From Pseudomonas sp. PDM18 (GTDB lineage: Bacteria; Pseudomonadota; Gammaproteobacteria; Pseudomonadales; Pseudomonadaceae), in the NCBI RefSeq assembly GCF_014852585.1, contig NZ_JACVBX010000021.1, forward strand, positions 1-64,000: a stretch of 64,000 nucleotides of DNA, read 5' to 3'. Below the pieces are notes generated by a model that was given only the letters and a program-made list of their open reading frames with translations, was not told the DNA's origin and made no database searches. Positions 51,558 to 60,157 of this stretch are shown here, piece after piece (the first letter of the stretch is position 1; the number at the start of each line of letters is the position of its first letter). Made by a program: the position numbers and the translations under genes.

Positions 51558-51965
51558 ATGAACCTGCTGCAGACCCTGCCCAACTTCCTCGCCTACTTCG
51601 CCTCGGCCATCGGCCTGTTCGGGCTGTTCGGGCTGTTCACCAGCCTCTACATCCGCCTGACGCCCTACGCGGAAATCCAGCTGATCCGCCAGGGCAACCT
51701 CAGCGCCGCCGTGGCCCTGGTCGGCACCCTGCTGGGCTTCGCCCTGCCGCTGGCCAGCGCCATCGCCCACAGCGTCAGCCTGGTCGACATGCTGATCTGG
51801 GGCGTGATCGCCATGCTGGTGCAGGTGCTGGTGTTCCTCGGCCTGTCGCGCCTGGTGCCGGAGCTAAAGGGCGGCATCGAAAGCAACACCCTGGCCCACG
51901 GCGTATTCCTCGGCGGCGCCTCGCTGTGCATCGGCCTGCTCAACGCCGCGTGCATGACCTACTGA
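51558..51965 (+). CDS. DUF350 (YjfL-like) membrane protein
   Basis: The 135-residue protein has four helices from two DUF350 halves: LPNFLAYFASAIGLFGLFGLFTSLYIRL, NLSAAVALVGTLLGFALPLASAIAHSV, LIWGVIAMLVQVLVFLGLSRLVP and ESNTLAHGVFLGGASLCIGLLNAACM. DUF350 genes are usually next to ATP-grasp YgiC/YjfC genes, as here (10 bp gap). The protein may anchor the product or partner at the inner membrane (inference). The 3' end overlaps the gene on the opposite strand by 7 bp. Confidence 0.88.
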   Translation: MNLLQTLPNFLAYFASAIGLFGLFGLFTSLYIRLTPYAEIQLIRQGNLSAAVALVGTLLGFALPLASAIAHSVSLVDMLIWGVIAMLVQVLVFLGLSRLVPELKGGIESNTLAHGVFLGGASLCIGLLNAACMTY

Positions 51966-52489
51966 GCGTCTTCGCAGTCCACGTCGCCGCCACCCAGGTG
52001 CTCGAAGCCTTCCAGGTAGAGGCACGACGCATCCGACGCACAGTCCTGCAGCGAAGCGTTGCTCAGGTTGTCCCGTGAAGTGGGGTCTTCCAGGTTCACC
52101 TGCGGGAAAATATCGGCGACCTCCTCGGCGGTCATGATCCTCTCGAAGGTGACGTTGACCGATTGCAGCCGGCCGAACTCCCAGTCCAGGTCCACCGCCG
52201 CGATGCGCGGGTCGATCTGGCGCACCAGCGCTTCGGGCAACTGCGGGCCGGCGTAGCTGAGGTCAGTGTCGTGGCAGGCATCGCCCCAGTTGCTCAGCTT
52301 CTTGCTGGCGGCGCAGCTGAACTGTGCGTCGGCGTGGCCGGTACGCTGCTCCAGCAGACAGGCGAAGTCAGCGAGATTCATGCGCGGCCAACCGACTAGG
52401 TCAGCGGTGGTGAAGGGTGCGGCCGAAGCCAGGCTACTGGAGAACAACAGGTAGAGGGCTATGAAGCGTCCGGACAAGGGGGTGCGCAT
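51959..52489 (-). CDS. Secreted cysteine-containing hypothetical protein
   Basis: The 176-residue protein has a signal peptide (FIALYLLFSSSLASA-AP). The mature protein has six cysteines (FACLLEQ, FSCAASKK, GDACHD, LQDCASDASCLYLEG, VDCEDAQ), likely disulphide-bonded. A pattern like LADFACLLEQRTGHADAQFSCAASKKLSNWGDACHDT suggests a periplasmic protein. No family recognised. It converges with the DUF350 gene and diverges from ccdA. Confidence 0.7.
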   Translation of the reverse strand: MRTPLSGRFIALYLLFSSSLASAAPFTTADLVGWPRMNLADFACLLEQRTGHADAQFSCAASKKLSNWGDACHDTDLSYAGPQLPEALVRQIDPRIAAVDLDWEFGRLQSVNVTFERIMTAEEVADIFPQVNLEDPTSRDNLSNASLQDCASDASCLYLEGFEHLGGGDVDCEDAQ

Positions 52490-52599
52490 CGCGACTTCCG
52501 TGAGAGGAACCGATCAGGTTCGGCAGCCGCCGATATTCCTCCGGCCGCCCCTGGCACCGCAACTGATTTACAGCGCGGCAAGATTGTCCCCGCTGAGCA

Positions 52600-52620
52600 A
52601 TGCGCATAACCTATGCGCAT
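52600..52620. promoter_or_regulatory. Probable CcdA operator (ATGCGCAT twice)
   Basis: The palindrome ATGCGCAT occurs at 52600-52607 and again at 52613-52620, with AACCT between. It lies 17 bp upstream of the ccdA start, overlapping the expected promoter. RHH antitoxins such as CcdA bind short repeated palindromes to autoregulate. The factor is inferred from position. Confidence 0.55.
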
Positions 52621-52637
52621 CTACCGTGGAGGTGCTC

Positions 52638-52883
52638 ATGCACATGATCTACGACCCCCAGGCGCCGAAGAAAGCCACCAATCTGAGCCTCAACAGTGAC
52701 CTGCTGAAACAGGCTCGTGAGCTGGACGTGAACCTCTCGGCGGTGCTGGAGGAGGCGCTGGCCGATGTGGTCAAGGAGCGCCTGGGCCAGCGCTGGCTGG
52801 AGCAGAACCGCGAAGCCATCGAAACCTACAACCAGCACGTCGAGGAAACCGGCGTGTTTAGCGATGGATTGCGGAGCTTCTGA
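52638..52883 (+). CDS. ccdA: CcdA-family antitoxin
   Basis: The 81-residue antitoxin has an N-terminal ribbon-helix-helix DNA-binding domain (KATNLSLNSDLLKQARELDVNLSAVLEEALADVVK) and an acidic C-terminal toxin-binding tail (RWLEQNREAIETYNQHVEETGVFSDGLRSF). The ATG at 52638 follows GGAGG closely. A second ATG two codons later is possible. It overlaps ccdB in a TGATG junction, the usual coupling for this toxin-antitoxin type. Confidence 0.92.
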   Translation: MHMIYDPQAPKKATNLSLNSDLLKQARELDVNLSAVLEEALADVVKERLGQRWLEQNREAIETYNQHVEETGVFSDGLRSF

Positions 52884-53194
52884 TGAAGCAGTTCGATCTC
52901 TACCGCAACGCCAACCCGCGCACCTGCGAGGCGATCCCGCTGCTGCTGGACGTACAGAGCGACCTGCTGGCCTCGCTGAACACGCGTATGGTGATCCCGC
53001 TCAGCCGCGCCAGGGGCCTGGCCGGCATCCATCGACTGATGCCGCAAGTGCACGTGGGCGATGAGACGCTCCTGCTGCTGACCCCACAGATGGCCGGTAT
53101 CTCCCGCCGTGAGCTGGGCGAGCCGGTGGGCAGTCTGGCGCACCTGCGCCTGGAGATCATCGCCGCCATCGACCTGCTGATCAGCGGAATCTGA
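52883..53194 (+). CDS. ccdB: CcdB-family gyrase toxin
   Basis: The 103-residue toxin matches Ccd[42 protein letters not shown], with [33 protein letters not shown] and the end [12 protein letters not shown]-plasmid CcdB ends in WGI with Trp99 needed for gyrase poisoning. Here the equivalent is SGI, the form seen in chromosomal homologues such as that of Vibrio fischeri (LITGI, as I recall), which still poison gyrase. It is followed 37 bp later by rsxA. Confidence 0.93.
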   Translation: MKQFDLYRNANPRTCEAIPLLLDVQSDLLASLNTRMVIPLSRARGLAGIHRLMPQVHVGDETLLLLTPQMAGISRRELGEPVGSLAHLRLEIIAAIDLLISGI

Positions 53195-53231
53195 GCATGA
53201 ACAGCCCACATCCGAGCACGGGGCGCCGGCC

Positions 53232-53816
53232 ATGACCGAACTCGCCCTGATCCTGGTCAGCGCCATCCTGGTCAACAACTTCGTACTGGTGCAGTTCCTC
53301 GGCATCTGCCCGTTCATGGGCGTGTCGCGCAAGATCGAGACGGCGCTCGCGCTGGCCCTGGCGACCACCTTCGTCCTCACCCTCGCCTCGGCGCTGAGTT
53401 ACATCCTGCAGCGCTACGTGCTGCAACCGCTGGACCTGGAGTTCCTGCGCACCATCGGCTTCATCCTGGTGATCGCCGTGGTGGTGCAGTTCACCGAACT
53501 GCTGGTGAACAGGACCAGCCCGCTGCTGGCCCGCACGCTGGGCATCTTCCTGCCGCTGATCACCACCAACTGCATCGTGCTGGGCGTTGCGCTGCTCAAT
53601 GCGCGCAAGGCCGAGTTCGGCTTCCTGCAATCCACCTTCCAGGGCTTCGGTGCCGGGCTGGGCTTCACCCTGGTGCTGGTGCTCTTCGCCGCCCTGCGCG
53701 AGCGCATCGCCATCGCCGACGTGCCCAAGCCGTTCAAGGGCGCGGCCATCGGCATGATCACCGCCGGGCTGATGTCCCTGGCGTTCATGGGCTTCAGCGG
53801 GTTGCTCAAGCCATGA
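53232..53816 (+). CDS. rsxA: Electron transport complex subunit RsxA (RnfA)
   Basis: The 194-residue subunit has six helices. It shows [46 protein letters not shown] and [22 protein letters not shown], with the conserved Cys residues in GICPFMG and TTNCIVLG. These hold a membrane-embedded Fe-S centre with RsxE. It is first gene of rsxABCDGE. The complex couples NADH/ferredoxin electron flow to ion movement and, in E. coli, keeps SoxR reduced. Confidence 0.96.
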   Translation: MTELALILVSAILVNNFVLVQFLGICPFMGVSRKIETALALALATTFVLTLASALSYILQRYVLQPLDLEFLRTIGFILVIAVVVQFTELLVNRTSPLLARTLGIFLPLITTNCIVLGVALLNARKAEFGFLQSTFQGFGAGLGFTLVLVLFAALRERIAIADVPKPFKGAAIGMITAGLMSLAFMGFSGLLKP

Positions 53817-54367
53817 TCGCGGCGCTGCTGATTATCGTGGTTTGCCTCGGCGGCGCCGTGGCGCTGCGCCTGGCCTCAGCGCGGTTGAAGCTCGCAGGCG
53901 AGCCCATCGCCGGGCAGATCAATGACCTGCTGCCGCAGACCCAGTGCGGCCAGTGCGGCTACGCCGGCTGCAAGCCCTACGCCCAGGCCATTGCCGAGGG
54001 TGACGCGATCAACAAATGCCCGCCCGGCGGCGCCGCGACCATCGCCGCCCTCGCCGAACTGCTGGACGTCGAACCCCTGCCGCTGGACGCCGCCGAAGAG
54101 ACGCCACAGCGCGTGGCCTATATCCGCGAGGCCGAGTGCATCGGCTGCACCAAGTGCATCCGCGCCTGCCCAGTGGACGCCATCGTCGGCGCGGCCAAGC
54201 TGATGCATACGGTGATAGCCGACGAATGCACCGGCTGCGACCTGTGCCTGGAACCCTGCCCGGTGGACTGCATCGAGATGCGCGATCTGCCGGTGCGCGT
54301 CGCCGACTGGAAATGGCCGCTGCCAAAGGGCCGGCTGATCCAGACCGATCGGCAGCAGGCGGCATGA
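53813..54367 (+). CDS. rsxB: Electron transport complex subunit RsxB (RnfB)
   Basis: The 184-residue ferredoxin-type subunit has one N-terminal membrane helix ([23 protein letters not shown]). A 4Fe-4S domain follows ([38 protein letters not shown]), with two bacterial ferredoxin motifs ([12 protein letters not shown] and [12 protein letters not shown]). It overlaps rsxA and rsxC by 4 bp each. Confidence 0.96.
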   Translation: MIAALLIIVVCLGGAVALRLASARLKLAGEPIAGQINDLLPQTQCGQCGYAGCKPYAQAIAEGDAINKCPPGGAATIAALAELLDVEPLPLDAAEETPQRVAYIREAECIGCTKCIRACPVDAIVGAAKLMHTVIADECTGCDLCLEPCPVDCIEMRDLPVRVADWKWPLPKGRLIQTDRQQAA

Positions 54368-56688
54368 ACGCGCAGGTCTGGCGCTTCCCCGGCGGCCTGC
54401 AGTTGCCGGCCAACAAGCAGCAATCCACCGCCACGCTGATCCAGCAACCGCCGCTGCCCCGCCGCCTGGTGCTGCCGCTGCAGCAGCACATCGGCGAGCC
54501 CGCCGTGCCCTGCGTCGAAGTCGGCCAACGCGTGCTCAAGGGCCAGTTGATCGCCGAGGCTGGCAGCGCCATCAGTGCTGCGCTGCATGCACCGACTTCC
54601 GGCAGCGTGGTCGCGATCGGCGAGCAACCCTATCCGCACAGCTCCGGCCTTTTGGTGCCCGCCATCGTCATCGACAGCGACGGCGCGCAGACGTGGATCG
54701 AGCTCACACCCGAGCCCGAGTATGTATCCCTCTCCGGCGTCGAACTGCTGCAGCGCATTCGTCAGGCAGGCATCGCCGGCCTTGGCGGCGCCGGCTTCCC
54801 CACCGCGGCCAAGCTCGCCTCCCGCGCTCAGGACGACCTGCACACCCTGATCATCAACGGCGCCGAGTGCGAGCCCTACATCAGCGCCGACGACCTGCTG
54901 ATGCGCGAGCGCGCCGTCGAACTGGTCGAAGGCATCGAGGTGCTGATGCACATCCTCCAGCCGCAGCAGGTGCTGCTCGGCATCGAGGACAACAAGCCCG
55001 AGGCCATCGCCGCCGTGCAGGCCGCCATTGGCGAACGGCCGATCCGCCTGCAACCGGTGCCGACCCGCTACCCCTCCGGCGGCGAGCGCCAGCTGATCCA
55101 GGTGCTCACCGGCCGCGAAGTGCCTTCGGGCGGACTGCCGGCGGATATCGGCATGCTCTGCGTGAACGTCGGCACCGCCGTCGCCGTGGCCGATGCCGTG
55201 CTGCGCGGGCGGCCGCTGATCTCGCGCATCACCACCCTGAGCGGCGCCGCGCTGGCGAGCCCGTGCAATGTCGAAGCGCTGATCGGCACACCGGTAGGCG
55301 AGCTGCTGGAGTTCGCCGGCCTCGACCACGCGAAACTGGACCGCTTACTGCTCGGCGGCCCACTGATGGGCGAGAGCCTGCCCTCGCTGGACGTGCCGCT
55401 GATCAAGACCGCCAACTGCCTGCTGGCCGCCACGCGCGAAGAGCTGCCGCCACCTGCGCAGGCGCTGCCGTGCATCCGCTGTGGCGACTGTGCACAGGTC
55501 TGCCCCGCGAGCCTGCTGCCGCAGCAGCTGTACTTCTTCGCCGAAGACCATCAGCAGCTCATGGCGCACAACCTGTTCGACTGCATCGAGTGCGGCGCCT
55601 GCGCCTACGTCTGCCCGTCGAGCATTCCGCTGGTGCAGTACTATCGCGCCTCCAAGGGCGAGATACGCGAGCTGGAACAGCGCCAGTTGAAGGCCGAGCA
55701 GTCGCGCCTGCGCTTCGAGCAGCGCCAGGAGCGTCTGCGCTGTGAGGAAGCACAGCGCGCTGCCGACCGCCTCGCCCGGCAGGAGCGAGCGGCGCGCGCG
55801 CAGAATGACCAACCCGAGGTCGAAACGCCCGCCGCGCCAGCCGCGCAGTCGGTGATCGAGCGGGTGAAGGCCGAGAAGGCGGTGGGCAATGCACCCGACC
55901 AGCTCAAGCGGTTGAAGATCGACGCCAGCATGGCCCAGGTCGCCCTGAACAAGGCGGAGAAGCAACTGGCCGCCCACGACACCGACCAACTGCGCACCCA
56001 GGTCGCCAAACTGCGCAGCGCCGCCGCAGAGGCGAAAGCCGCGCTGGCGGCTGCCCAAGCGCAAATCGTCAGCTCGGAACCGGCCCCCGCCGCAGCGCCG
56101 GCCGCGGACGAAGCCGTACTGAAGAAAGCGAAGATCGACGCCGCCATGGCGCGCGCCCAACTGAAGAAGTCCGAGAAGGCCTTCGGCGAATCGCCCAGCG
56201 ACGAGCAGCGCGCCACCCTCGCCTCCTTGCGTGCAGACGTCGAACGCATCGAGCGCCAACTCAACGAACTGCAGGGGCCCGCCATGCCGACCGAACTGAA
56301 AACCGGGCATCCCGTCGACGGCGTTCTCGCCCTGCGCGAGGCCAAGGTGGCCTATATCGCCCAGCGCGATGCCCTGCGCGCCGCTGAGCGCGAAGGCGCT
56401 ACCGCCGAGGAACTGGCCGCGATCCGCCAGTCGCTCGGGGCCGCCGAAGCCGCCCTGCACGCCGCCGAAGACGCCAGTGGCAAGGCGCCGCCGGACCTGG
56501 TGCGCACCGACAAGCGCCCGATCACCGATGCCCTGCGCGCCGCCAAAACCGAACTGGCCTACGCCCGCGCCGATCTGAAGAAGCTCGAACGCGAAGGTGC
56601 TGGCGAAGCGGCTCTGGCCGTTGCCCGTGAACGCCTGTACGCGGCTGAACGCGGCGTCGCCGACGCCCAGGGCGAGGTGCGCCCATGA
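54364..56688 (+). CDS. rsxC: Electron transport complex subunit RsxC (RnfC)
   Basis: The 774-residue subunit has an NADH/FMN-binding part ([59 protein letters not shown]) and two 4Fe-4S motifs ([41 protein letters not shown]). A long C-terminal tail of about 300 residues rich in Ala, Lys and Glu carries degenerate repeats ([22 protein letters not shown]-type units). Such tails vary greatly in length between strains. The ATG at 54364 overlaps rsxB. The coding frame is open much further upstream but out of family there. Confidence 0.95.
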   Translation: MNAQVWRFPGGLQLPANKQQSTATLIQQPPLPRRLVLPLQQHIGEPAVPCVEVGQRVLKGQLIAEAGSAISAALHAPTSGSVVAIGEQPYPHSSGLLVPAIVIDSDGAQTWIELTPEPEYVSLSGVELLQRIRQAGIAGLGGAGFPTAAKLASRAQDDLHTLIINGAECEPYISADDLLMRERAVELVEGIEVLMHILQPQQVLLGIEDNKPEAIAAVQAAIGERPIRLQPVPTRYPSGGERQLIQVLTGREVPSGGLPADIGMLCVNVGTAVAVADAVLRGRPLISRITTLSGAALASPCNVEALIGTPVGELLEFAGLDHAKLDRLLLGGPLMGESLPSLDVPLIKTANCLLAATREELPPPAQALPCIRCGDCAQVCPASLLPQQLYFFAEDHQQLMAHNLFDCIECGACAYVCPSSIPLVQYYRASKGEIRELEQRQLKAEQSRLRFEQRQERLRCEEAQRAADRLARQERAARAQNDQPEVETPAAPAAQSVIERVKAEKAVGNAPDQLKRLKIDASMAQVALNKAEKQLAAHDTDQLRTQVAKLRSAAAEAKAALAAAQAQIVSSEPAPAAAPAADEAVLKKAKIDAAMARAQLKKSEKAFGESPSDEQRATLASLRADVERIERQLNELQGPAMPTELKTGHPVDGVLALREAKVAYIAQRDALRAAEREGATAEELAAIRQSLGAAEAALHAAEDASGKAPPDLVRTDKRPITDALRAAKTELAYARADLKKLEREGAGEAALAVARERLYAAERGVADAQGEVRP

Positions 56689-57725
56689 AGCTGCCGCGCA
56701 TCAGCTCGCCCCACGCCACCGGCGCGAATCGCACGCAGAAGGTCATGCTGACCCTGCTAGCCGCCTGCGCACCGGGCGCCCTGGTGCTAATCGGCCTGTA
56801 CGGCGTCGGCACCCTGTTCAACCTGCTCTGGTGCAGCCTGCTCGCCCTCGCTACCGAGGCGCTCATGCTCAAGCTGCGCGACCGTCCGGTGACCTTTTTC
56901 CTCAAGGACGGCAGCGCGCTGGTCACCGCGGTACTGCTCGCCCTCGCCCTGCCGCCCTACTCGCCCTGGTGGCTGAGCGCGATCGCCACGGTGTTCGCGC
57001 TGATCTTCGGCAAGCACCTGTATGGCGGCCTCGGACAGAACCCGTTCAACCCGGCCATGGTCGGCTACGCGGTGGTGCTGGTGTCCTTCCCGCAGCAGAT
57101 GAGCCAGTGGCCGGCACCGGACAGCGCGCTCGGTTTCGCCGAGGGCCTGCGGCAGATCTTCGGCTTCGCAAGCACAGGGCCGGACGCCTGGGTCGGCGCC
57201 ACGGCGCTGGACGTGGTGCGCAACAACCACAGCCTGACCATGGAAGAACTGCTGGCTCAGTCGCCCGCTTTCGGCAACGTTGGCGGGCGCGGCGTGGAAC
57301 TGGTCAACCTGGCCTTCCTCACCGGCGGGCTGTTCCTGCTCTGGCGCAAGCTGTTCACCTGGCACGCTCCGGTAGGCATGCTCGGTGGCCTGTTTGTCAT
57401 GAGCCTGCTGTTCTGGAACGGCACCGGCTCCGACTCCCACGGGTCGCCGCTGCTGCACCTGTTCAGTGGCGCGACCATGCTCGGCGCCTTCTTCATCGTC
57501 ACCGACCCGGTTTCCGGCGCCACCACCAACCGTGGCCGGCTGATGTTCGGCATCGGCGTCGGCGTGCTCACCTACGTGATCCGCGCCTGGGGCGGCTACC
57601 CGGACGGCCTGGCCTTCGCCGTGCTGCTGATGAACCTTGCCGCACCGACCATCGACTACTTCACCCGTCCGCGCACCTACGGGCACAAGAAGCCCGAGCG
57701 CGGCTTCAAGGCGGGTGAGCGATGA
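56685..57725 (+). CDS. rsxD: Electron transport complex subunit RsxD (RnfD)
   Basis: The 346-residue membrane subunit is related to NqrB. It has [54 protein letters not shown] and the covalent-FMN segment [16 protein letters not shown], in which Thr of GATT carries FMN. It ends [28 protein letters not shown]. It overlaps rsxC and rsxG by 4 bp. Confidence 0.96.
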   Translation: MKLPRISSPHATGANRTQKVMLTLLAACAPGALVLIGLYGVGTLFNLLWCSLLALATEALMLKLRDRPVTFFLKDGSALVTAVLLALALPPYSPWWLSAIATVFALIFGKHLYGGLGQNPFNPAMVGYAVVLVSFPQQMSQWPAPDSALGFAEGLRQIFGFASTGPDAWVGATALDVVRNNHSLTMEELLAQSPAFGNVGGRGVELVNLAFLTGGLFLLWRKLFTWHAPVGMLGGLFVMSLLFWNGTGSDSHGSPLLHLFSGATMLGAFFIVTDPVSGATTNRGRLMFGIGVGVLTYVIRAWGGYPDGLAFAVLLMNLAAPTIDYFTRPRTYGHKKPERGFKAGER

Positions 57726-58357
57726 ACCGCACCCTGCTGAAGAATGTCCTGGCGCTGGGCCTGCTCGCGGTGCTTGCCGCCGGCATGGTGTCGATCGTCC
57801 ATCAGCTCACCGCCCAGCGCATCGACACCGCCCAGCGCGAGGCGCGTGGCCGCACCCTGCTGGAACTGCTGCCCAGGGGCAGCTACGACAACCATCCACT
57901 GGAGACCGAAGTCAGCGCCTTCGATCCCAAGCTGCTGGGCCGCGACGAGCCGGCGCCCGCCTACCTCGCCCGGCTCCAGGGGCAGACCACGGCGGTCGTG
58001 CTCCAGCCCGTGGCGCGAGATGGCTACGGCGGATCGATCCAGCTGCTGGTGGGGGTAACCGCACAAGGCCGCCTGCTCGGCGTGCGGGTCGTGGCGCACC
58101 ACGAGACACCCGGCCAGGGCGACCGCATCGAGCTGGGCAGGAGCGACTGGCTGCATGGCTTCGACGGCCGCTCCCTGAGCGACCCGACCGAGGCCGGCTG
58201 GAAAGTGAAGAAGGACGGCGGCCAGTTCGATCAGTTCGCCGGCGCCACCGTCACACCTCGCGCGGTGGTCAAGGCCACGCACCTGGCGCTGCAGTACTTC
58301 GACGCGCACAAATCCGAGCTGCTGGCCCCTGCGACCTCGGGAGACAAGCATGAGTAA
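57722..58357 (+). CDS. rsxG: Electron transport complex subunit RsxG (RnfG)
   Basis: The 211-residue periplasmic-facing flavin subunit has one N-terminal helix ([25 protein letters not shown]). The FMN-binding domain has [37 protein letters not shown] and the covalent attachment motif [12 protein letters not shown] (consensus SGATxxT). It overlaps rsxE by 8 bp. Confidence 0.95.
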   Translation: MNRTLLKNVLALGLLAVLAAGMVSIVHQLTAQRIDTAQREARGRTLLELLPRGSYDNHPLETEVSAFDPKLLGRDEPAPAYLARLQGQTTAVVLQPVARDGYGGSIQLLVGVTAQGRLLGVRVVAHHETPGQGDRIELGRSDWLHGFDGRSLSDPTEAGWKVKKDGGQFDQFAGATVTPRAVVKATHLALQYFDAHKSELLAPATSGDKHE

Positions 58358-59063
58358 TCCCGGCTACCGCGAAATCGCCCTGCAAGGCCTGTGGAAGAAC
58401 AACCCCGGCCTTGTGCAATTGCTCGGCCTGTGCCCGCTGCTGGGCACCAGCAGCTCCATGGTCAACGCCCTCGGCCTGGGGCTGGCGACGATCTTCGTGC
58501 TGGTCTGCTCCAGCGTCGCCGTATCGCTGATCCGTGGCACGCTGAGCGAGGCCGTGCGCCTGCCGGCCTTCCTGCTGGTCATCGCCACCCTCACCACCTG
58601 CGTGGAACTGCTGATGCAGGCGTGGCGGTACGAGCTGTATGAAGTGCTGGGCATCTTCGTGCCGCTGATCACCACCAACTGCGTGATCCTCGGTCGCGCG
58701 CAATCCTTCGCCGCGAACAACAACGTGGCGCGCTCGGCCTTCGACGCACTGATGATGGGGCTGGGCTTCGCCCTGGTCCTGCTGGCCATCGGCACGCTGC
58801 GCGAACTGCTCGGCCATGGCACCCTTTTCGCGGGCATGGACCTGCTGTTCGGCCTCGACGCTGCCAGCTGGAAACTGCAGATTCCCGGCTACCACGGCCT
58901 GTTGCTGGCCGTGTTGCCGCCCGGTGCCTTCCTGGTGCTGGGCCTGCTGATTGCCCTGAAGAACCGTATTGATGAAAGCCTGGCGGACCGCGCCAAGGTG
59001 CCAGCGGGCGACGGTCCCGCAACCGAGCGCCAACGCGTCCGCGTGACCGGAGTGATCGAATGA
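58350..59063 (+). CDS. rsxE: Electron transport complex subunit RsxE (RnfE)
   Basis: The 237-residue subunit is homologous to RsxA, with six helices: [64 protein letters not shown] and [19 protein letters not shown]. The Cys in LGLCPLLG and TTNCVILG pair with those of RsxA. It overlaps nth by 4 bp. Confidence 0.95.
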   Translation: MSNPGYREIALQGLWKNNPGLVQLLGLCPLLGTSSSMVNALGLGLATIFVLVCSSVAVSLIRGTLSEAVRLPAFLLVIATLTTCVELLMQAWRYELYEVLGIFVPLITTNCVILGRAQSFAANNNVARSAFDALMMGLGFALVLLAIGTLRELLGHGTLFAGMDLLFGLDAASWKLQIPGYHGLLLAVLPPGAFLVLGLLIALKNRIDESLADRAKVPAGDGPATERQRVRVTGVIE

Positions 59064-59698
59064 ATGCCGCCAAGCGCGCGGAGATTTTCCGCCGACTCAA
59101 GGAAGACAATCCCAACCCCGAAACCGAACTGGCCTACAGCACGCCCTTCGAGCTGCTGATCGCGGTGCTGCTCTCCGCCCAGGCCACCGACGTCGGGGTG
59201 AACAAGGCCACCGCCAAGCTCTACCCGGTGGCCAACACCCCGGAGGCAATCTACGCCCTGGGCGTCGAGGGCCTGTCCGAGTACATCAAAACCATCGGCC
59301 TGTATAACAGCAAGGCGAAGAACACCATCGAAACCTGCCGCATCCTCATCGAGAAGCACGGCGGCCAGGTGCCGGAGAACCGCGAAGACCTCGAAGCCCT
59401 ACCGGGCGTGGGCCGCAAGACGGCCAACGTGGTCCTCAACACGGCTTTCCGACAGCCGGCGATGGCGGTGGATACCCACATTTTCCGCGTTTCCAACCGC
59501 ACCAACATCGCGCCGGGGCGCAATGTGCTGGAAGTGGAGCGCAAGCTGCTCAAGTTCGTGCCCAAGGAATACCTACTGGATGCGCACCATTGGCTGATCC
59601 TGCACGGGCGCTACGTCTGCAAGGCGCGCAAGCCGCAGTGCGGAAGCTGCCGAATCGAGGACCTGTGCGAGTACAAGCACAAGACGTCGGACGATTGA
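59060..59698 (+). CDS. nth: Endonuclease III
   Basis: This is the base-excision repair glycosylase/AP lyase for oxidised pyrimidines. The 212-residue protein shows AYSTPFELLIAVLLSAQATDVGVNKA, the helix-hairpin-helix LPGVGRKTANVVL with catalytic Lys, the catalytic Asp in MAVDTHIFRVSNRT and the 4Fe-4S loop CKARKPQCGSCRIEDLCEY (C-x6-C-x2-C-x5-C). As in other Pseudomonas it is the last gene of the rsx operon. Confidence 0.97.
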   Translation: MNAAKRAEIFRRLKEDNPNPETELAYSTPFELLIAVLLSAQATDVGVNKATAKLYPVANTPEAIYALGVEGLSEYIKTIGLYNSKAKNTIETCRILIEKHGGQVPENREDLEALPGVGRKTANVVLNTAFRQPAMAVDTHIFRVSNRTNIAPGRNVLEVERKLLKFVPKEYLLDAHHWLILHGRYVCKARKPQCGSCRIEDLCEYKHKTSDD

Positions 59699-59805
59699 GC
59701 GTTATGGGAAAATTCCTTCAGGCCGATTGAAAAAATCTTTTTTACCGCTTGGTTCTTTGTCGTTATAAGGGGCGCCAACACACCCCGTGTTGTGGAGTGC
59801 ACCGA

Positions 59806-59988
59806 ATGGCAAACGACAAAGAAGACCTCGAACTCGAGGACGATGTCAGCACAGACGACAGCGATGACAGCGCCGAAGCCACAGTAGAGGTCGCCAAGAC
59901 CAACCTGACCAAGCGCCGCATCATCGACAACTACCTGGAAGAGCGTCGCCTGCAGCGCCAACTGTCCGACTACGATTTCGATCTGTAA
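59806..59988 (+). CDS. PA3496-family putative envelope integrity protein
   Basis: The 60-residue acidic, basic-tailed protein reads MANDKEDLELEDDVSTDDSDDSAEATVEVAKTNLTKRRIIDNYLEERRLQRQLSDYDFDL (in pieces: acidic N-terminus, then TNLTKRRIIDNYLEERRLQRQL). The same small gene follows nth in P. aeruginosa as I recall (PA3496). The ATG at 59806 has GGAG upstream. The longer frame from 59749 is not conserved. A strong terminator follows. The DNA before it (59699-59805) is AT-rich with promoter character. Confidence 0.9.
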   Translation: MANDKEDLELEDDVSTDDSDDSAEATVEVAKTNLTKRRIIDNYLEERRLQRQLSDYDFDL

Positions 59989-60016
59989 GCCTTCTCCTAA
60001 GCGAAGTACCTTCATG

Positions 60017-60046
60017 AAAAAGCCCCGCATCCTGGCGGGGCTTTTT
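60017..60046. terminator. Rho-independent terminator after the PA3496-family gene
   Basis: AAAAAGCCCCGC and GCGGGGCTTTTT form a 12-bp stem around ATCCTG, followed by GTTTTTGG. The A run on the left makes it usable from both directions, but the adjoining gene on the left is plus-strand. Confidence 0.93.
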
Positions 60047-60060
60047 GTTTTTGGTTTTTT

Positions 60061-60153
60061 GTAGGAGCGAGCTTGCTCGCGAACCGCCCAGCCACAGAGT
60101 CGTCGGGAGTCTCTGTTTGCGAGCAATAACGATGGCGTCCCCCTCGCTCCTAC
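60061..60153. repeat. REP pair with variant second arm
   Basis: GTAGGAGCGAGCTTGCTCGC (60061-60080) is a standard REP. The inverted partner (60119-60153) reads GCGAGCAATAACGATGGCGT, then CCCCCTCGCTCCTAC, and so contains the same inserted GGCGTCCCCCTCG block as the element at 47029-47118. Confidence 0.85.
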
Positions 60154-60157
60154 ACGA

